DNA of 64,000 bases from Euleptes europaea. Taxonomy: Eukaryota; Chordata; Lepidosauria; Squamata; Sphaerodactylidae. This document shows positions 56,001 through 57,545 of the stretch, one piece after another. Each line of letters opens with the position of its first letter. Position 1 is the stretch's first letter. Below the pieces are notes generated by a model, which was not told the DNA's origin, did not search any database, and worked only from the letters and a program-made list of their open reading frames with translations. The stretch lies in assembly GCF_029931775.1 (NCBI RefSeq), contig NC_079326.1, forward strand, positions 4,246,604 through 4,310,603, read 5' to 3'. The position numbers and the translations under genes are program-made.

Positions 56001-56973
56001 TGGGAAGGCTCCCCTCCGCCATCGGATCCTTTTCACTGCCCAGGGGAACCAGCACCTGCCCGCCCACCTCACTGTTTTTATTTTGCAAAGGCAGAGAGTA
56101 AAAACAGATCTCAGAGGAGGGGGGAGGTCTAAAACCAAGGAAGTTTAATGCTGATACAATGGTATACTGGCATGCCAGTATTAAAAAAAAATTACCTCAA
56201 TGTTAGGTCAACCCTTAACTGGCATCAGCCAATCACAAAGCGGTTATGAAAATGATGACCACTCCCCTACTATCCTGCGGAGTTGCACATGGGAACATTC
56301 CTCCCTGATCTTTTGCGGGATTTATGCAGGTTCAACATGTGTTCAGTTTTTTTTATCTTGGGATAGAAAAGTGTGAGACATGAGAGGGACAAACCAATGA
56401 CATCCTAGCCATGCATTAATGGCCTGAGTTTGCTTTGGTTAAAACCTGCTGCCTGAATGTGAGAGTCAGAAAGAGTTGTTACCCTTGTTTATAAGTAAGG
56501 GAGTAACCATATAATCCTAAACAGAGTTAGTCCCTTTTAAATACATTGAACCCAAAGGGAATAAAAGGGCATAACTCTGCTGAGGTTTCCATGAAATCTA
56601 GGCCATTTCTGGTCTTTAGGCCACCTGAGCCAGAAGGCAAATCCTGCTCATTATGGATAGGGGTTTATTTAGTGACATATCCTCTAGGTCTATAGATGTC
56701 CCAGGTTAATTTCTTCTGAAGTATATGTCTTCTCCCAAGGGGGAGAGAGATTCTCCCAAGGGAGATTGCCCATCACCACCTTTCCCAGCTCAGGTTTATG
56801 CTGTCCTTTTCTCACTGTTGACACTTTCATTCCCTTTCTAGTGCAAACCATCCAAAGGTCGAAAACGTGGGCTCTGCTGGTGTGTGGACAAGTATGGACT
56901 GAAGCTGCCAGGAAGTGATTATGTAACCGGAGACCTCCAATGTCACAGCTTTGACAGCGGCAACACTGAATGA
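13011..56973 (+). CDS. IGFBP5: Insulin-like growth factor binding protein 5, whole gene span, four coding exons
   Basis: IGFBP5 is a secreted protein that binds IGF-I and IGF-II, controls their access to the IGF1 receptor, and also binds heparin, matrix and hydroxyapatite. The coding exons are 13011-13341, 50458-50687, 53502-53621 and 56842-56973. They give 270 residues, against 272 in human. The order is a signal peptide (about 1-18), an N-terminal cysteine-rich IGF-binding domain with GCGCC, a cysteine-free linker with KKDRRKK, and a thyroglobulin type-1 domain with CWCV. The intron phases are 1, 0 and 0, and all sites are GT-AG. Exon 3 is 120 bp, as in mammals. Intron 1 (about 37 kb) is very repeat-rich. 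In other vertebrates IGFBP2 lies tail-to-tail downstream; it is not reached within this window. The gene looks intact. Confidence 0.97.
14095..14162 (+). repeat. (GAAA)n microsatellite, about 17 units
   Basis: This is an uninterrupted purine tetranucleotide run in intron 1, likely polymorphic. It ends in GACAGACC. Confidence 0.97.
14561..14590 (+). repeat. (GGA)10 microsatellite
   Basis: Ten GAG/GGA triplets occur in a row, with no interruption, in intron 1. Confidence 0.95.
16293..16470 (-). mobile_element. hAT MITE (TAGGGTTGCCA family), full length
   Basis: It begins CAGGGTTGCCAACT and ends GGCAACCCTA. Exact 8-bp duplications GTACTGTA lie at 16285-16292 and 16471-16478. The body matches the recurrent block GATCTCCAGC...CCTGGAGAAAAATGG. 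Strand is given relative to the copy at 22236. Confidence 0.88.
16479..17857. other. Intron 1 DNA, no gene or classified repeat; A-rich run at 17115-17145
   Basis: The A-rich stretch near 17115-17145 is a simple low-complexity run. Nothing else is recognised. Confidence 0.45.
17860..18148 (-). mobile_element. CORE-SINE (MIR/L2-type), near full length
   Basis: Read on the minus strand it has a tRNA-like head with a GTTCGANNC-type B box (GGTTTGATTCCCC), a core GCTGGGTGACCTTGGGC like the MIR CORE domain, and an L2-like 3' end finishing in AACTCTTCTTCTTC. The same element recurs at 60414-60732 (minus) and 61802-62103 (plus). Confidence 0.85.
18160..19172. other. Intron 1 DNA, nothing recognised
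   Basis: There is no coding signal and no member of the repeat families found elsewhere. The 12-bp run GAGCAAGAAAGT is doubled at about 18615-18640. Confidence 0.4.
19173..20310 (-). mobile_element. CR1 LINE, 5'-truncated, reverse orientation
   Basis: On the minus strand the RT reads [69 protein letters not shown] and [14 protein letters not shown], a clear CR1 order with the catalytic FADD. The frame is broken at least twice (near 19895 and 19540). The 3' end at 19173-19210 has the CR1 terminus, complement of CCTTCCAACTCTATGATTCTATGATTC. It retains the RT core that the copy at 7770-10434 lacks. Confidence 0.92.
20311..20771. other. Intron 1 DNA, nothing recognised
   Basis: This stretch may hold more decayed CR1 5' sequence, but I cannot follow it. 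Confidence 0.35.
20772..21013 (+). mobile_element. CORE-SINE (MIR/L2-type), diverged
   Basis: It starts AGAGCCAGCGTGGCATAATAG, carries GCTGGGTGACCTTGGGCTAG and ends in an L2-like GGTATAAAAAACAACTGTTCTTC. It is more decayed than the copies at 17860 and 61802. Confidence 0.8.
21050..21346 (+). repeat. Foldback repeat, copy 1 of a ~295-bp duplicated unit
   Basis: The left arm GGGCTTTGCTTTGATTATGC...AGAAGTCACCTCGCTCTCC is the inverse of the right arm GGAGAGCGAGGTGACCTCTGATG...ATCAAAGCAAAGCCC. The whole unit is repeated, with only scattered differences, at 25514-25806, so it is an interspersed palindromic DNA element. Confidence 0.8.
21347..21446 (-). mobile_element. tRNA-derived SINE fragment (CORE-SINE head)
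   Basis: CCCAAGATCCCCCAGCAAGC...GGTTCTGC...ACCACTACATCATACTGGCTCTC is the reverse of a SINE head plus core start. The 3' half is absent. Confidence 0.6.
21447..22227. other. Intron 1 DNA, nothing recognised
   Basis: No coding or repeat-family match is visible. Confidence 0.4.
22236..22444 (+). mobile_element. hAT MITE (TAGGGTTGCCA family), full length
   Basis: Its ends are TAGGGTTGCCAGGT and TTGGCAGCCCTA. The 8-bp duplications are GCCCATCC (22228-22235) and GCCCATCT (22445-22452), 7 of 8 identical. Confidence 0.9.
22496..22707 (-). mobile_element. hAT MITE (TAGGGTTGCCA family), decayed
   Basis: It begins TAGGTTTGCCAGCTTCCAGG only about 50 bp after the previous copy. The body matches the family (CCTGGAGGAAATGG, CCTCCCTAGGCTCCACCCC). 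The right end is decayed, so the limit is approximate. Confidence 0.7.
22815..22900 (-). mobile_element. SINE/L2-type 3' fragment
   Basis: TTCTCCCCAGTGGAAACCCAAACCGGCTTACATAAT is the reverse of the L2-type tail shared with the CORE-SINEs. Confidence 0.45.
23231..23257 (+). repeat. (TG)n microsatellite at the left edge of a MITE
   Basis: The TG run continues as (GT)n at 24622-24651 on the far side of the MITE, so the MITE inserted within one older TG repeat and its duplication is GTGTGTGT. Confidence 0.85.
23447..23510 (-). ncRNA. Hammerhead-ribozyme-like motif, left arm
   Basis: Read on the minus strand, this is the same motif as at 24155-24218: GGAA, CUGAUGA, a short arm, GAAA, the self-complementary ACGAUCGU, C, then UUCC. 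The outer helix AGAAAU/ACUUCU is slightly weaker than in the other arm. Confidence 0.55.
24155..24218 (+). ncRNA. Hammerhead-ribozyme-like motif, right arm
   Basis: The core strands are CTGATGA (24172-24178) and GAAA (24187-24190), and GTC (24196-24198) is the expected cleavage triplet. Helix I pairs GGAA (24168-24171) with TTCC (24199-24202). After a bulge it continues as TAGAAAT (24161-24167) with ATTTCTA (24208-24214), then CATG with CATG. Helix III is the palindrome ACGATCGT, as in minimal, dimer-active hammerheads of Penelope-like elements. Helix II is very short and weak, so activity is doubtful. Confidence 0.6.
24622..24651 (+). repeat. (GT)n microsatellite
   Basis: This is an uninterrupted GT run of about 15 units, the right-hand part of the TG repeat that hosts the MITE. 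Confidence 0.95.
24652..25371. other. Intron 1 DNA, nothing recognised; short (GT)n near 25120
   Basis: A short GT run lies at 25120-25133. No coding or repeat-family match is seen. Confidence 0.4.
25372..25511 (+). mobile_element. Foldback MITE, about 140 bp
   Basis: The left end TAAGGACGCTTTCACACATGC and the right end GCATGTGTGAAAGCGCCCTA form terminal inverted repeats of about 30 bp, continuing through AATAATGCAC/GTGCATTATT. The family resembles small non-autonomous DNA elements of reptiles. I cannot fix a target duplication. Confidence 0.75.
25514..25850 (+). repeat. Foldback repeat, copy 2 of the ~295-bp unit, with longer right end
   Basis: It matches 21050-21346 closely across both arms. 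Here the right side continues to CTGCCATGCATAAATGGCCTAGG, which mirrors the left start CTAGGGCATGGCTG. The true element may therefore span about 25557-25847 with outer ends like CCTAGGCCATTTATGCATGG. Confidence 0.75.
25851..28375. other. Intron 1 DNA, no gene; poly-C and poly-G runs
   Basis: C-run at 26678-26690 and G-run at about 26841-26851. No interspersed repeat of the families listed here is recognised. It is one of the longest repeat-poor stretches of the intron, so conserved non-coding elements would be most visible here. Confidence 0.45.
28376..28505 (+). mobile_element. Foldback repeat, deleted relative of the 35210 element
   Basis: GGGTAGCCATGTTAGTCTGTC...AGTTCAGTAGCACTTTAAAGAC is followed closely by the inverse GTCTTTAAGGTGCTACTAGACTCC. 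The central ribozyme-bearing part seen at 35330 is missing. Confidence 0.7.
28600..28775 (+). mobile_element. Foldback repeat, second relative of the 35210 element
   Basis: GGGTAGCCCTGTTGGTCTGCAG and GAGTCCAGTAGCACCTTAGAG face a degenerate inverse GGTCTATAAGGTTCTACTAGACTC. CACTTCATCAGATATGAG at about 28688 is the complement of a CTGATGAAGTG-type hammerhead start, but the second core strand is not clear. Confidence 0.6.
28776..29334. other. Intron 1 DNA, nothing recognised
   Basis: No coding or repeat-family match is visible. Confidence 0.4.
29343..29549 (-). mobile_element. hAT MITE (TAGGGTTGCCA family)
   Basis: Its ends are TAGGGTTACACACCTCC and CTGGCAACCCTA. The 8-bp flanks TCTGTGGC (29335-29342) and GCTGTGGT (29550-29557) share 6 of 8 bases. 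Confidence 0.8.
29558..30022. other. Intron 1 DNA, nothing recognised
   Basis: No coding or repeat-family match is visible. Confidence 0.4.
30023..30475. mobile_element. Cluster of at least two hAT MITEs, abutting and partly nested
   Basis: One copy runs forward from AGGATTGCCAACTCC (30026) to about 30215. A second starts TAGGGATGCCAGCC at 30218 and ends AGCAACCCTA at 30409. Further tail pieces (CTGGCAACCCTA at about 30442-30453, then CTCCAGGCCCCACCTGG) belong to the same family. The exact order of insertion is unclear. Confidence 0.7.
30814..31010 (+). mobile_element. hAT MITE (TAGGGTTGCCA family), full length
   Basis: It starts TAGGGTTGCCAGGTCCC and ends TTGGCGACCCTA. Exact 8-bp duplication AGTTGCCT lies at 30806-30813 and 31011-31018. 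Confidence 0.93.
31019..31747. other. Intron 1 DNA, nothing recognised
   Basis: No coding or repeat-family match is visible. Confidence 0.4.
31748..31880 (+). repeat. Foldback core related to the outer hAT in intron 3
   Basis: ACCAGAAGTGATGTCAT...GATGCTC...AAAACTCTGTGGTTTAAGC faces its inverse GCATAGAGTTTTTGG...AGAGCATCACCC...TCTTCTGGTTT. The same palindrome with AAATTCTGTGGTTTCC occurs at 54712-54835. The outer ends of this copy are decayed. Confidence 0.65.
31881..32925. other. Intron 1 DNA, nothing recognised
   Basis: No coding or repeat-family match is visible. Confidence 0.4.
32930..33072 (-). mobile_element. tRNA-derived SINE, decayed
   Basis: The right end GCATACTAGCCACTACACCATATTGG is the reverse of a SINE tRNA head, preceded by CTGAATTTGGGTCTCC, a B-box complement. 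The 3' part is diverged. Confidence 0.6.
33073..35196. other. Intron 1 DNA, nothing recognised
   Basis: No coding or repeat-family match over about 2.1 kb, a second repeat-poor stretch of intron 1. Confidence 0.45.
35210..35426 (+). mobile_element. Foldback retroelement fragment with hammerhead-like core, 13-bp target duplication
   Basis: Two arms of about 90 bp (GAGCAAGAGTCCAGTAGCACC... and the inverse ending GGTGCTACTGGACTCTTGC) meet at a ribozyme-like centre. The exact 13-bp duplication AACCTATGAGTAT at 35197-35209 and 35427-35439 shows a single insertion by target-primed reverse transcription. I infer a Penelope-like terminal repeat in inverted form; no coding part is present. It is a fossil, but the clean duplication suggests it is not very old. 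Confidence 0.7.
35330..35370 (+). ncRNA. Hammerhead-ribozyme-like core
   Basis: CTGAAGA (35331-35337) is followed by the helix II arms GTGAGC (35339-35344) and GCTCAC (35349-35354) with loop TGTG, then GAAA (35355-35358) and AGCTC. This fits CUGANGA, helix II, GAAA and a self-complementary AGCU helix III ending in an NUH triplet (CUC). Helix I is not clear in this copy. Confidence 0.5.
35505..35716 (-). mobile_element. 5S-rRNA-derived SINE, decayed
   Basis: On the minus strand the head carries 5S-like AGAAGCTAAGCAGGGTCGGC and GGGAGACCTCC, and the tail reads GTGACTTGATGGCACTGTCC like an RTE-type end. It is a relative of the copies at 47527 and 63787. Confidence 0.8.
35738..35905 (+). repeat. 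Interspersed repeat of unassigned reptile family
   Basis: The block AAAGCCCTGCTGGATCAGACC...CAGTCTGTTCACAAAGTGGCC is, from memory, a common repeat in reptile genomes. It lies directly before a CR1 3' end, so it may belong to a CR1 3' region. Confidence 0.4.
36061..36214 (+). mobile_element. CR1 3' end fragment
   Basis: ATGACCTTAGGCAGATGATGAGAGG through CCTGGTGGTCCCTTCCAACTCTATGATTCTAT matches the 3' end of the CR1 at 10270-10433. Confidence 0.85.
36215..36823. other. Intron 1 DNA with poly-T at 36272-36290
   Basis: The T-run is the only clear feature. Confidence 0.4.
36832..37050 (+). mobile_element. hAT MITE (TAGGGTTGCCA family)
   Basis: Its ends are CAGGGTTGCCTGC and TTGGCACCCCTA. Flanks TTTGGCTG (36824-36831) and GTTGGCTG (37051-37058) agree at 7 of 8. 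Confidence 0.85.
37121..37318 (-). mobile_element. hAT MITE (TAGGGTTGCCA family)
   Basis: TAGGGTTGCCAACCTCCAGG starts a clear body (GACAGAGATCAGTTCCCC, CCACTTTGGCAATTGG). The right end is decayed near TTCCCAGCCAGGA. TTCAGG on both sides may be the remnant duplication. Confidence 0.75.
37405..37495 (-). repeat. Fragment of the 35210-type foldback repeat
   Basis: CATGGCATTTTAAAGACCAACAA and AGCATGAGCTTTCATGAG match one arm of that family. Confidence 0.45.
37496..38254. other. Intron 1 DNA, nothing recognised
   Basis: No coding or repeat-family match is visible. Confidence 0.4.
38263..38944 (+). mobile_element. Non-autonomous hAT carrying a captured host exon (PHKA)
   Basis: The left end is CAGGGGTGGGGAACGTCAGG and the right end AAAAAAGTTCCCCACACCTG, giving hAT-type terminal inverted repeats. 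The subterminal sequences (GGCCCAAAAAATCATTTGATC at the left, ATAAATATCCAAATGGCTC at the right) fit hAT ends that recur in vertebrate genomes. The left flank CTCTAGAT (38255-38262) fits the common hAT target NTCTAGAN. The right flank CACTAATG matches it poorly. The middle is not transposon-like: it contains the start of a phosphorylase kinase alpha gene (38684-38761) with a preceding CpG-containing segment and a following splice donor. No transposase frame is present. Confidence 0.8.
38684..38761 (+). pseudogene. Captured first coding exon of phosphorylase kinase regulatory subunit alpha
   Basis: ATG at 38684 opens 26 codons starting [16 protein letters not shown] and ending [10 protein letters not shown]. 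Human PHKA1/PHKA2 begin, from memory, with [16 protein letters not shown] and [10 protein letters not shown], so about 23 of 26 residues agree. A GTGGGC donor follows directly at 38762, where the reading leaves PHKA homology. The 26 codons carry no stop or shift. This is a genomic capture, with exon plus intron start, and not a processed copy, as the donor is retained. PHKA encodes a large regulatory subunit of glycogen phosphorylase kinase; this piece could not work as that protein. Whether it came from PHKA1 or PHKA2 cannot be told. Confidence 0.85.
38953..40689. other. Intron 1 DNA; poly-T at about 39356-39380
   Basis: No gene or classified element is seen. Confidence 0.4.
40690..40746 (+). 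mobile_element. RTE/5S-SINE 3' tail fragment
   Basis: GGTCGCCATAAGTCAGAGGTG then GATGGCATTTTAACACACAC matches the 3' end of the 5S-derived SINE at 47527-47750. Confidence 0.65.
40888..41090 (+). mobile_element. CORE-SINE, diverged
   Basis: AATGTGGTGTAGTGGTTAGAAC is the tRNA-like head with A box. GGACCTTGGGCCACTCA is the core, and AAGGTTGTTGTGAGGTGAA resembles the downstream region of the family. Confidence 0.7.
41134..41372 (+). mobile_element. hAT MITE pair (TAGGGTTGCCA family), truncated copy plus fuller copy
   Basis: TAGGGTTGCCAGGTCC at 41134 is followed at 41180 by AAGGTTGCCAGATCCAGG. The second copy runs to TTGGCATCCCTA at 41372. Confidence 0.7.
41373..41816. other. Intron 1 DNA, nothing recognised
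   Basis: No coding or repeat-family match is visible. Confidence 0.4.
41817..42000 (+). mobile_element. tRNA-derived SINE (second type)
   Basis: AGGGCCATGGCATGGTGGTAG is an A-box head and GGTTCAATCCCTGGC a clean B box. Relatives lie at 47945-48140 (minus) and 63363-63500 (plus). The head resembles a tRNA but has no cloverleaf 3' half, so it is not a tRNA gene. Confidence 0.7.
42001..42678. other. Intron 1 DNA, nothing recognised
   Basis: No coding or repeat-family match is visible. Confidence 0.4.
42679..42838 (-). mobile_element. CORE-SINE, 3' half only
   Basis: AGAAGAAGAGTTGGTTTTTATATGCCGACTTTC through GGTCACCCAGCTGGCTTC is the reverse of the family's 3' end and core. The tRNA head is missing. 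Confidence 0.8.
43274..44050 (+). other. CpG-rich block behind a second hAT left end
   Basis: CAGGGGTGGGGAACCTCCG at 43274 is the same terminus as at 38263. It is followed by about 750 bp of dense CpG and GC-rich DNA (GCCGCCGCCATTGCCGCCGC at about 43330) unlike the surrounding AT-rich intron. No matching right end is seen. A ~33-bp piece, GCGCCCTCTGGG..GTGCGGGCGGAGGGGCGTG, occurs at about 43440-43475 and again at 44440-44472. Long open frames on both strands reflect base composition. Origin by capture of a CpG island is an inference. Confidence 0.55.
44096..44279 (+). mobile_element. Foldback MITE, arms about 80 bp
   Basis: GGCCATTCATGCATGGGATG...GATGCACATTTTCCCCATCC faces GGATGGGGAAAATGTGCATC...CCCATGCATAAATGGCC. 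Only about 30 bp separates the arms. The GGCCATTTATGCATGG-type end also appears at 25847 and, imperfectly, near 56415. Confidence 0.85.
44280..44430 (+). repeat. Polypyrimidine tract, about 150 bp
   Basis: This is an almost pure C/T run (TTTCTTTCTCTGTCTCCC..., CCCTTCTTTCCTTCCTTCC). It lies between a foldback MITE and GC-rich DNA. Confidence 0.9.
44574..45155 (-). mobile_element. hAT MITE (TAGGGTTGCCA family) split by an insertion
   Basis: It starts TAGTTGCCAATCTCCAGGTACTA at 44574, is interrupted, resumes CAGGTACTAGCTGGAGATC at about 44970 and ends TTGGCAACCCTA at 45155. CAGGTACTA is present on both sides of the interruption. Confidence 0.8.
44588..44968. mobile_element. Unclassified insertion with internal ~115-bp direct repeat
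   Basis: It is flanked by a 9-bp duplication CAGGTACTA. CCTCGCAGGGCTTAAGGCT...AATTAGCTT...ATTCAACTCAAAT..TAGCCA occurs twice (about 44711-44770 and 44826-44890). No coding sequence is seen and I do not recognise the family. Confidence 0.6.
45345..45556 (-). mobile_element. tRNA-derived SINE (CORE/L2-type)
   Basis: On the minus strand the right end gives a tRNA-like head (TGGTATAGTGGTTAGGGAGTC) and GGTTCAAATCCCC as B box. The 3' part matches an L2-type tail (CAAGAGCTCTTTGAAG-like). Confidence 0.75.
45557..46954. other. Intron 1 DNA, nothing recognised; G-run near 46411
   Basis: The frames here overlap on both strands and match no family I know. Confidence 0.4.
46955..47096 (-). mobile_element. 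SINE (CORE/L2-type), decayed
   Basis: CCATCCTTCCTCCAAGGAGCTCAAGG is the reverse of an L2-type tail. AGGGCACCCAGTGACTAGGTC is a decayed core, and the tRNA head is cut by the MITE that follows. Confidence 0.6.
47105..47314 (+). mobile_element. hAT MITE (TAGGGTTGCCA family), full length
   Basis: Its ends are TAGGATTGCCAGGTCCC and TTGACAACCCTA. Exact 8-bp duplication CCCCAAGG lies at 47097-47104 and 47315-47322. Confidence 0.93.
47527..47755 (+). mobile_element. 5S-rRNA-derived SINE, near full length
   Basis: The first ~110 bp are 5S rRNA-like: GCCTGATCTCGTCAGATC, box A AGCTAAGCAGGGTC (47571-47584) and box C GGATGGGAGACC (47602-47613). A body (GGCACTGGCAAACCACCTC) and an RTE-like tail (GTCGGCTGCGACTTGACGG, CACTTTACACACACAC) follow. 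It is not a 5S gene, because the 3' part of 5S is lost and a SINE body follows. Confidence 0.9.
47945..48140 (-). mobile_element. tRNA-derived SINE (second type)
   Basis: This is the minus-strand relative of 41817. The right part complements GGTAGAGGACATGG and GGTTCAATCCCTGGC. CCTCTACCACTAAGATATGGCCCC marks the head. Confidence 0.7.
48141..48500. other. Intron 1 DNA, nothing recognised
   Basis: A short TATATAAT repeat lies near 48436-48475. Confidence 0.4.
48500..49160 (+). mobile_element. L2-like LINE 3' fragment, interrupted by a Sauria SINE
   Basis: AGGCCTTCTGGAATGAGAAAG, TTTTCAACTAGCTCCAGAAAGCC and, after the SINE, GCTGGAAGATGGAGG and GAGCTGTTTAGGGCTTAAAAG follow the order I recall for L2-type 3' regions of reptiles. 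No coding frame remains. Confidence 0.45.
48725..49003 (-). mobile_element. Sauria SINE with exact 15-bp target duplication
   Basis: It reads in reverse from AAAGGTAAAGGTCCCC (tail) to GCGCCACGGGG (head), with all Sauria blocks. CTCTAGTACAGGTTA lies exactly at 48710-48724 and 49004-49018. Confidence 0.95.
49161..49608. other. Intron 1 DNA, AT-rich, nothing recognised
   Basis: No coding or repeat-family match is visible. Confidence 0.4.
49617..49840 (-). mobile_element. hAT MITE (TAGGGTTGCCA family) with a doubled right end
   Basis: It starts TAGAGTTGCCAACCTCC. The terminus CCTGGCAACCCAATT is present twice (about 49805-49818 and 49828-49840). Exact duplication TTAAAAGG lies at 49609-49616 and 49841-49848, so the second terminus is the real end. 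Confidence 0.9.
49849..50457. other. End of IGFBP5 intron 1; acceptor at 50456-50457
   Basis: No repeat is recognised. The polypyrimidine tract TTTTTGTTACTTCCTCCC and ATGCAG precede exon 2. Confidence 0.55.
50458..50687 (+). CDS. IGFBP5: IGFBP5 exon 2: linker domain
   Basis: This exon joins to exon 1 in phase 1 and completes a Glu codon. It reads [20 protein letters not shown], later [20 protein letters not shown] and ends [10 protein letters not shown]. The human linker has the same [16 protein letters not shown] and [22 protein letters not shown]. The linker has no cysteine. It carries the basic heparin-binding KKDRRKK and, in the family, phosphorylation, glycosylation and proteolysis sites. 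Acceptor CAG at 50455-50457, donor GTAAGT at 50688, phase 0. The open frame continues a short way into the intron but leaves homology at the donor. Confidence 0.97.
50688..51520. other. Start of IGFBP5 intron 2, nothing recognised
   Basis: No repeat family or exon is visible. Confidence 0.45.
51536..51998 (-). mobile_element. Vingi-like LINE, 3' end only, exact 15-bp duplication
   Basis: On the minus strand it encodes [13 protein letters not shown] and [17 protein letters not shown], which parallel AFPSALLEGKYLK and CPCASAELETVEHVFFRC of the element at 5346-7382. AGCCAGACATGTGAA lies exactly at 51521-51535 and 51999-52013, giving precise limits of a 463-bp, strongly 5'-truncated insertion. 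Confidence 0.88.
52235..52369 (+). mobile_element. Short L1-type 3' insertion with exact 16-bp duplication
   Basis: 135 bp of AT-rich sequence ends in TTAAATTA plus an A-run. TAAGACGAAGCCTCAA lies exactly at 52219-52234 and 52370-52385. The A-tail and long duplication indicate L1-driven insertion. The sequence is not the 3' UTR of the L1 at 1-3400, so another subfamily is likely. Confidence 0.75.
52478..52760 (-). mobile_element. L2-like 3' fragment
   Basis: TAGAAAAATTATATGCTGCCTCGCCAG is the reverse of an L2-type end (...GGCAGCATATAAATTTTTC). The following A-rich stretch with AATAAAA repeats fits a decayed L2 3' region. Confidence 0.5.
52836..53131 (-). mobile_element. Sauria SINE with exact 11-bp duplication
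   Basis: It runs in reverse from AAGGTAAAGGTCC to GCCACGGGGCTCC. TACTAATCTTA lies at 52825-52835 and 53132-53142. It shows more substitutions than the copy at 48725. Confidence 0.95.
53143..53501. other. End of IGFBP5 intron 2; acceptor at 53500-53501
   Basis: The tract TTTTCTCTCTTCTCTCTTTC and TTTTCAG precede exon 3. Confidence 0.55.
53502..53621 (+). CDS. IGFBP5: IGFBP5 exon 3: start of the thyroglobulin type-1 domain
   Basis: This exon is exactly 40 codons in phase 0 at both ends: [15 protein letters not shown], then [20 protein letters not shown]. The human exon has [15 protein letters not shown] and [14 protein letters not shown]. It contains the first two cysteines of the thyroglobulin domain and the first half of the basic stretch [13 protein letters not shown], which in IGFBP5 mediates heparin, matrix and nuclear-import binding. 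Acceptor CAG at 53499-53501, donor GTATAA at 53622. Confidence 0.97.
53851..54702 (+). mobile_element. Inner hAT element with palindromic minisatellite, exact 8-bp duplication
   Basis: Its ends are TAGCGCTGTTGG and TTGACAGCCCTA. GCCTACGT lies exactly at 53843-53850 and 54703-54710. Subterminal DNA is rich in TTCGG/CCGAA motifs on both sides. The centre is the minisatellite at 54005-54460. It inserted into the outer hAT, so it is the younger of the two. Confidence 0.92.
54005..54460 (+). repeat. Minisatellite of ~95-100 bp palindromic units, 4-5 copies
   Basis: TCTTTAAACTGATCCGTGC-type arms occur near 54074, 54151, 54250, 54345 and 54446. Their inverses (GCACGGATCAGTTTAAAGAG-like) occur near 54014, 54192, 54285 and 54380. 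Between arms lies CTTCTCGGGGCTCCC-type sequence, itself nearly palindromic (GGGCTCCCGAGAAGG). Confidence 0.85.
54964..56841. other. Rest of IGFBP5 intron 3; possible DNA element about 55513-56425
   Basis: GGTCGAAAACGCATGGCTG at 55512 and AGCCATGCATTAATGGCC at about 56408 are loosely inverse and resemble the GGCCATTTATGCATGG ends seen at 44096. CTGAG flanks both sides. This is weak evidence for one element. The acceptor TTCTAG (56836-56841) precedes exon 4. Confidence 0.4.
56842..56973 (+). CDS. IGFBP5: IGFBP5 exon 4: end of the thyroglobulin type-1 domain
   Basis: 43 codons plus TGA at 56971-56973: [20 protein letters not shown], then [20 protein letters not shown] and NTE. The CWCV motif and the final QC are diagnostic of thyroglobulin type-1 domains. 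The human end is [30 protein letters not shown]. The basic run KPSKGRKR completes the heparin and nuclear-localisation motif begun in exon 3. The acceptor is TAG at 56839-56841, phase 0. Confidence 0.97.
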   Translation, partial: CKPSKGRKRGLCWCVDKYGLKLPGSDYVTGDLQCHSFDSGNTE

Positions 56974-57545
56974 ATGTCCCTCTTGCCTCTCTCTGCCAGA
57001 GCCTTTCTCTATCCCCAACCTACACCTCACAACGGCCCAGGAGACTGATTCCTTTAATCTCATTTAAGAATCTGAGGACCTCGGAATCGACAACACATTA
57101 TCTACTCCTCTTAATAGCAAAAAAGACTAAAAAAGAAAAGGCAACATGTTAAGCCAAAAAAAGAAGAAGATAAAGACAAGGATGACAAGCCAGCCAGCTC
57201 CCTTAGGAGAAGGCACTCAGGAGTCCCACAGGCCACCTTACTTGCAAGCAACCCCAAGGTCTCCATGACAGCACCCATGTAGGAAGCTCTCAGATGCACT
57301 TGAATTATGTTTTATTCTTCCTTTAATGTTGAGGGTATAAAACCTTCACATATCACTTCACATGAGGTAGTTTTACAAGCAGAATCCGAGGACTATTCAG
57401 TCCTTTTTGGTATTCTGGTTTGTTGAGGGGAGGGGTTGAATTACACATTCATTTTTAGTTCCCTCTCTCCCATCACAGACTGAACTTTACTCTCTCTTTC
57501 TTTCTCTCATACACACACACACACACTCATTTTTATTTAATAAAA
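56974..57545 (+). other. IGFBP5: IGFBP5 3' UTR, proximal part
   Basis: TCTCATTTAAGAATCTGAGG and GACCTCGGAATC (57058-57086) match, from memory, the start of the mammalian IGFBP5 3' UTR (TCATCTCATTTAAG..., CTGAGGACCTCGGAATC). A (CA)n lies at 57511-57527 and the first AATAAA at 57539-57544. The mammalian 3' UTR is several kb long, so the transcript may continue well beyond. Confidence 0.7.
57539..57544 (+). terminator. Candidate poly(A) signal AATAAA (others possible, e.g. 58765)
   Basis: This is the first canonical hexamer downstream of the stop. Another is at 58765-58770 (AATAAATG). Which one is used cannot be decided from sequence. Confidence 0.35.
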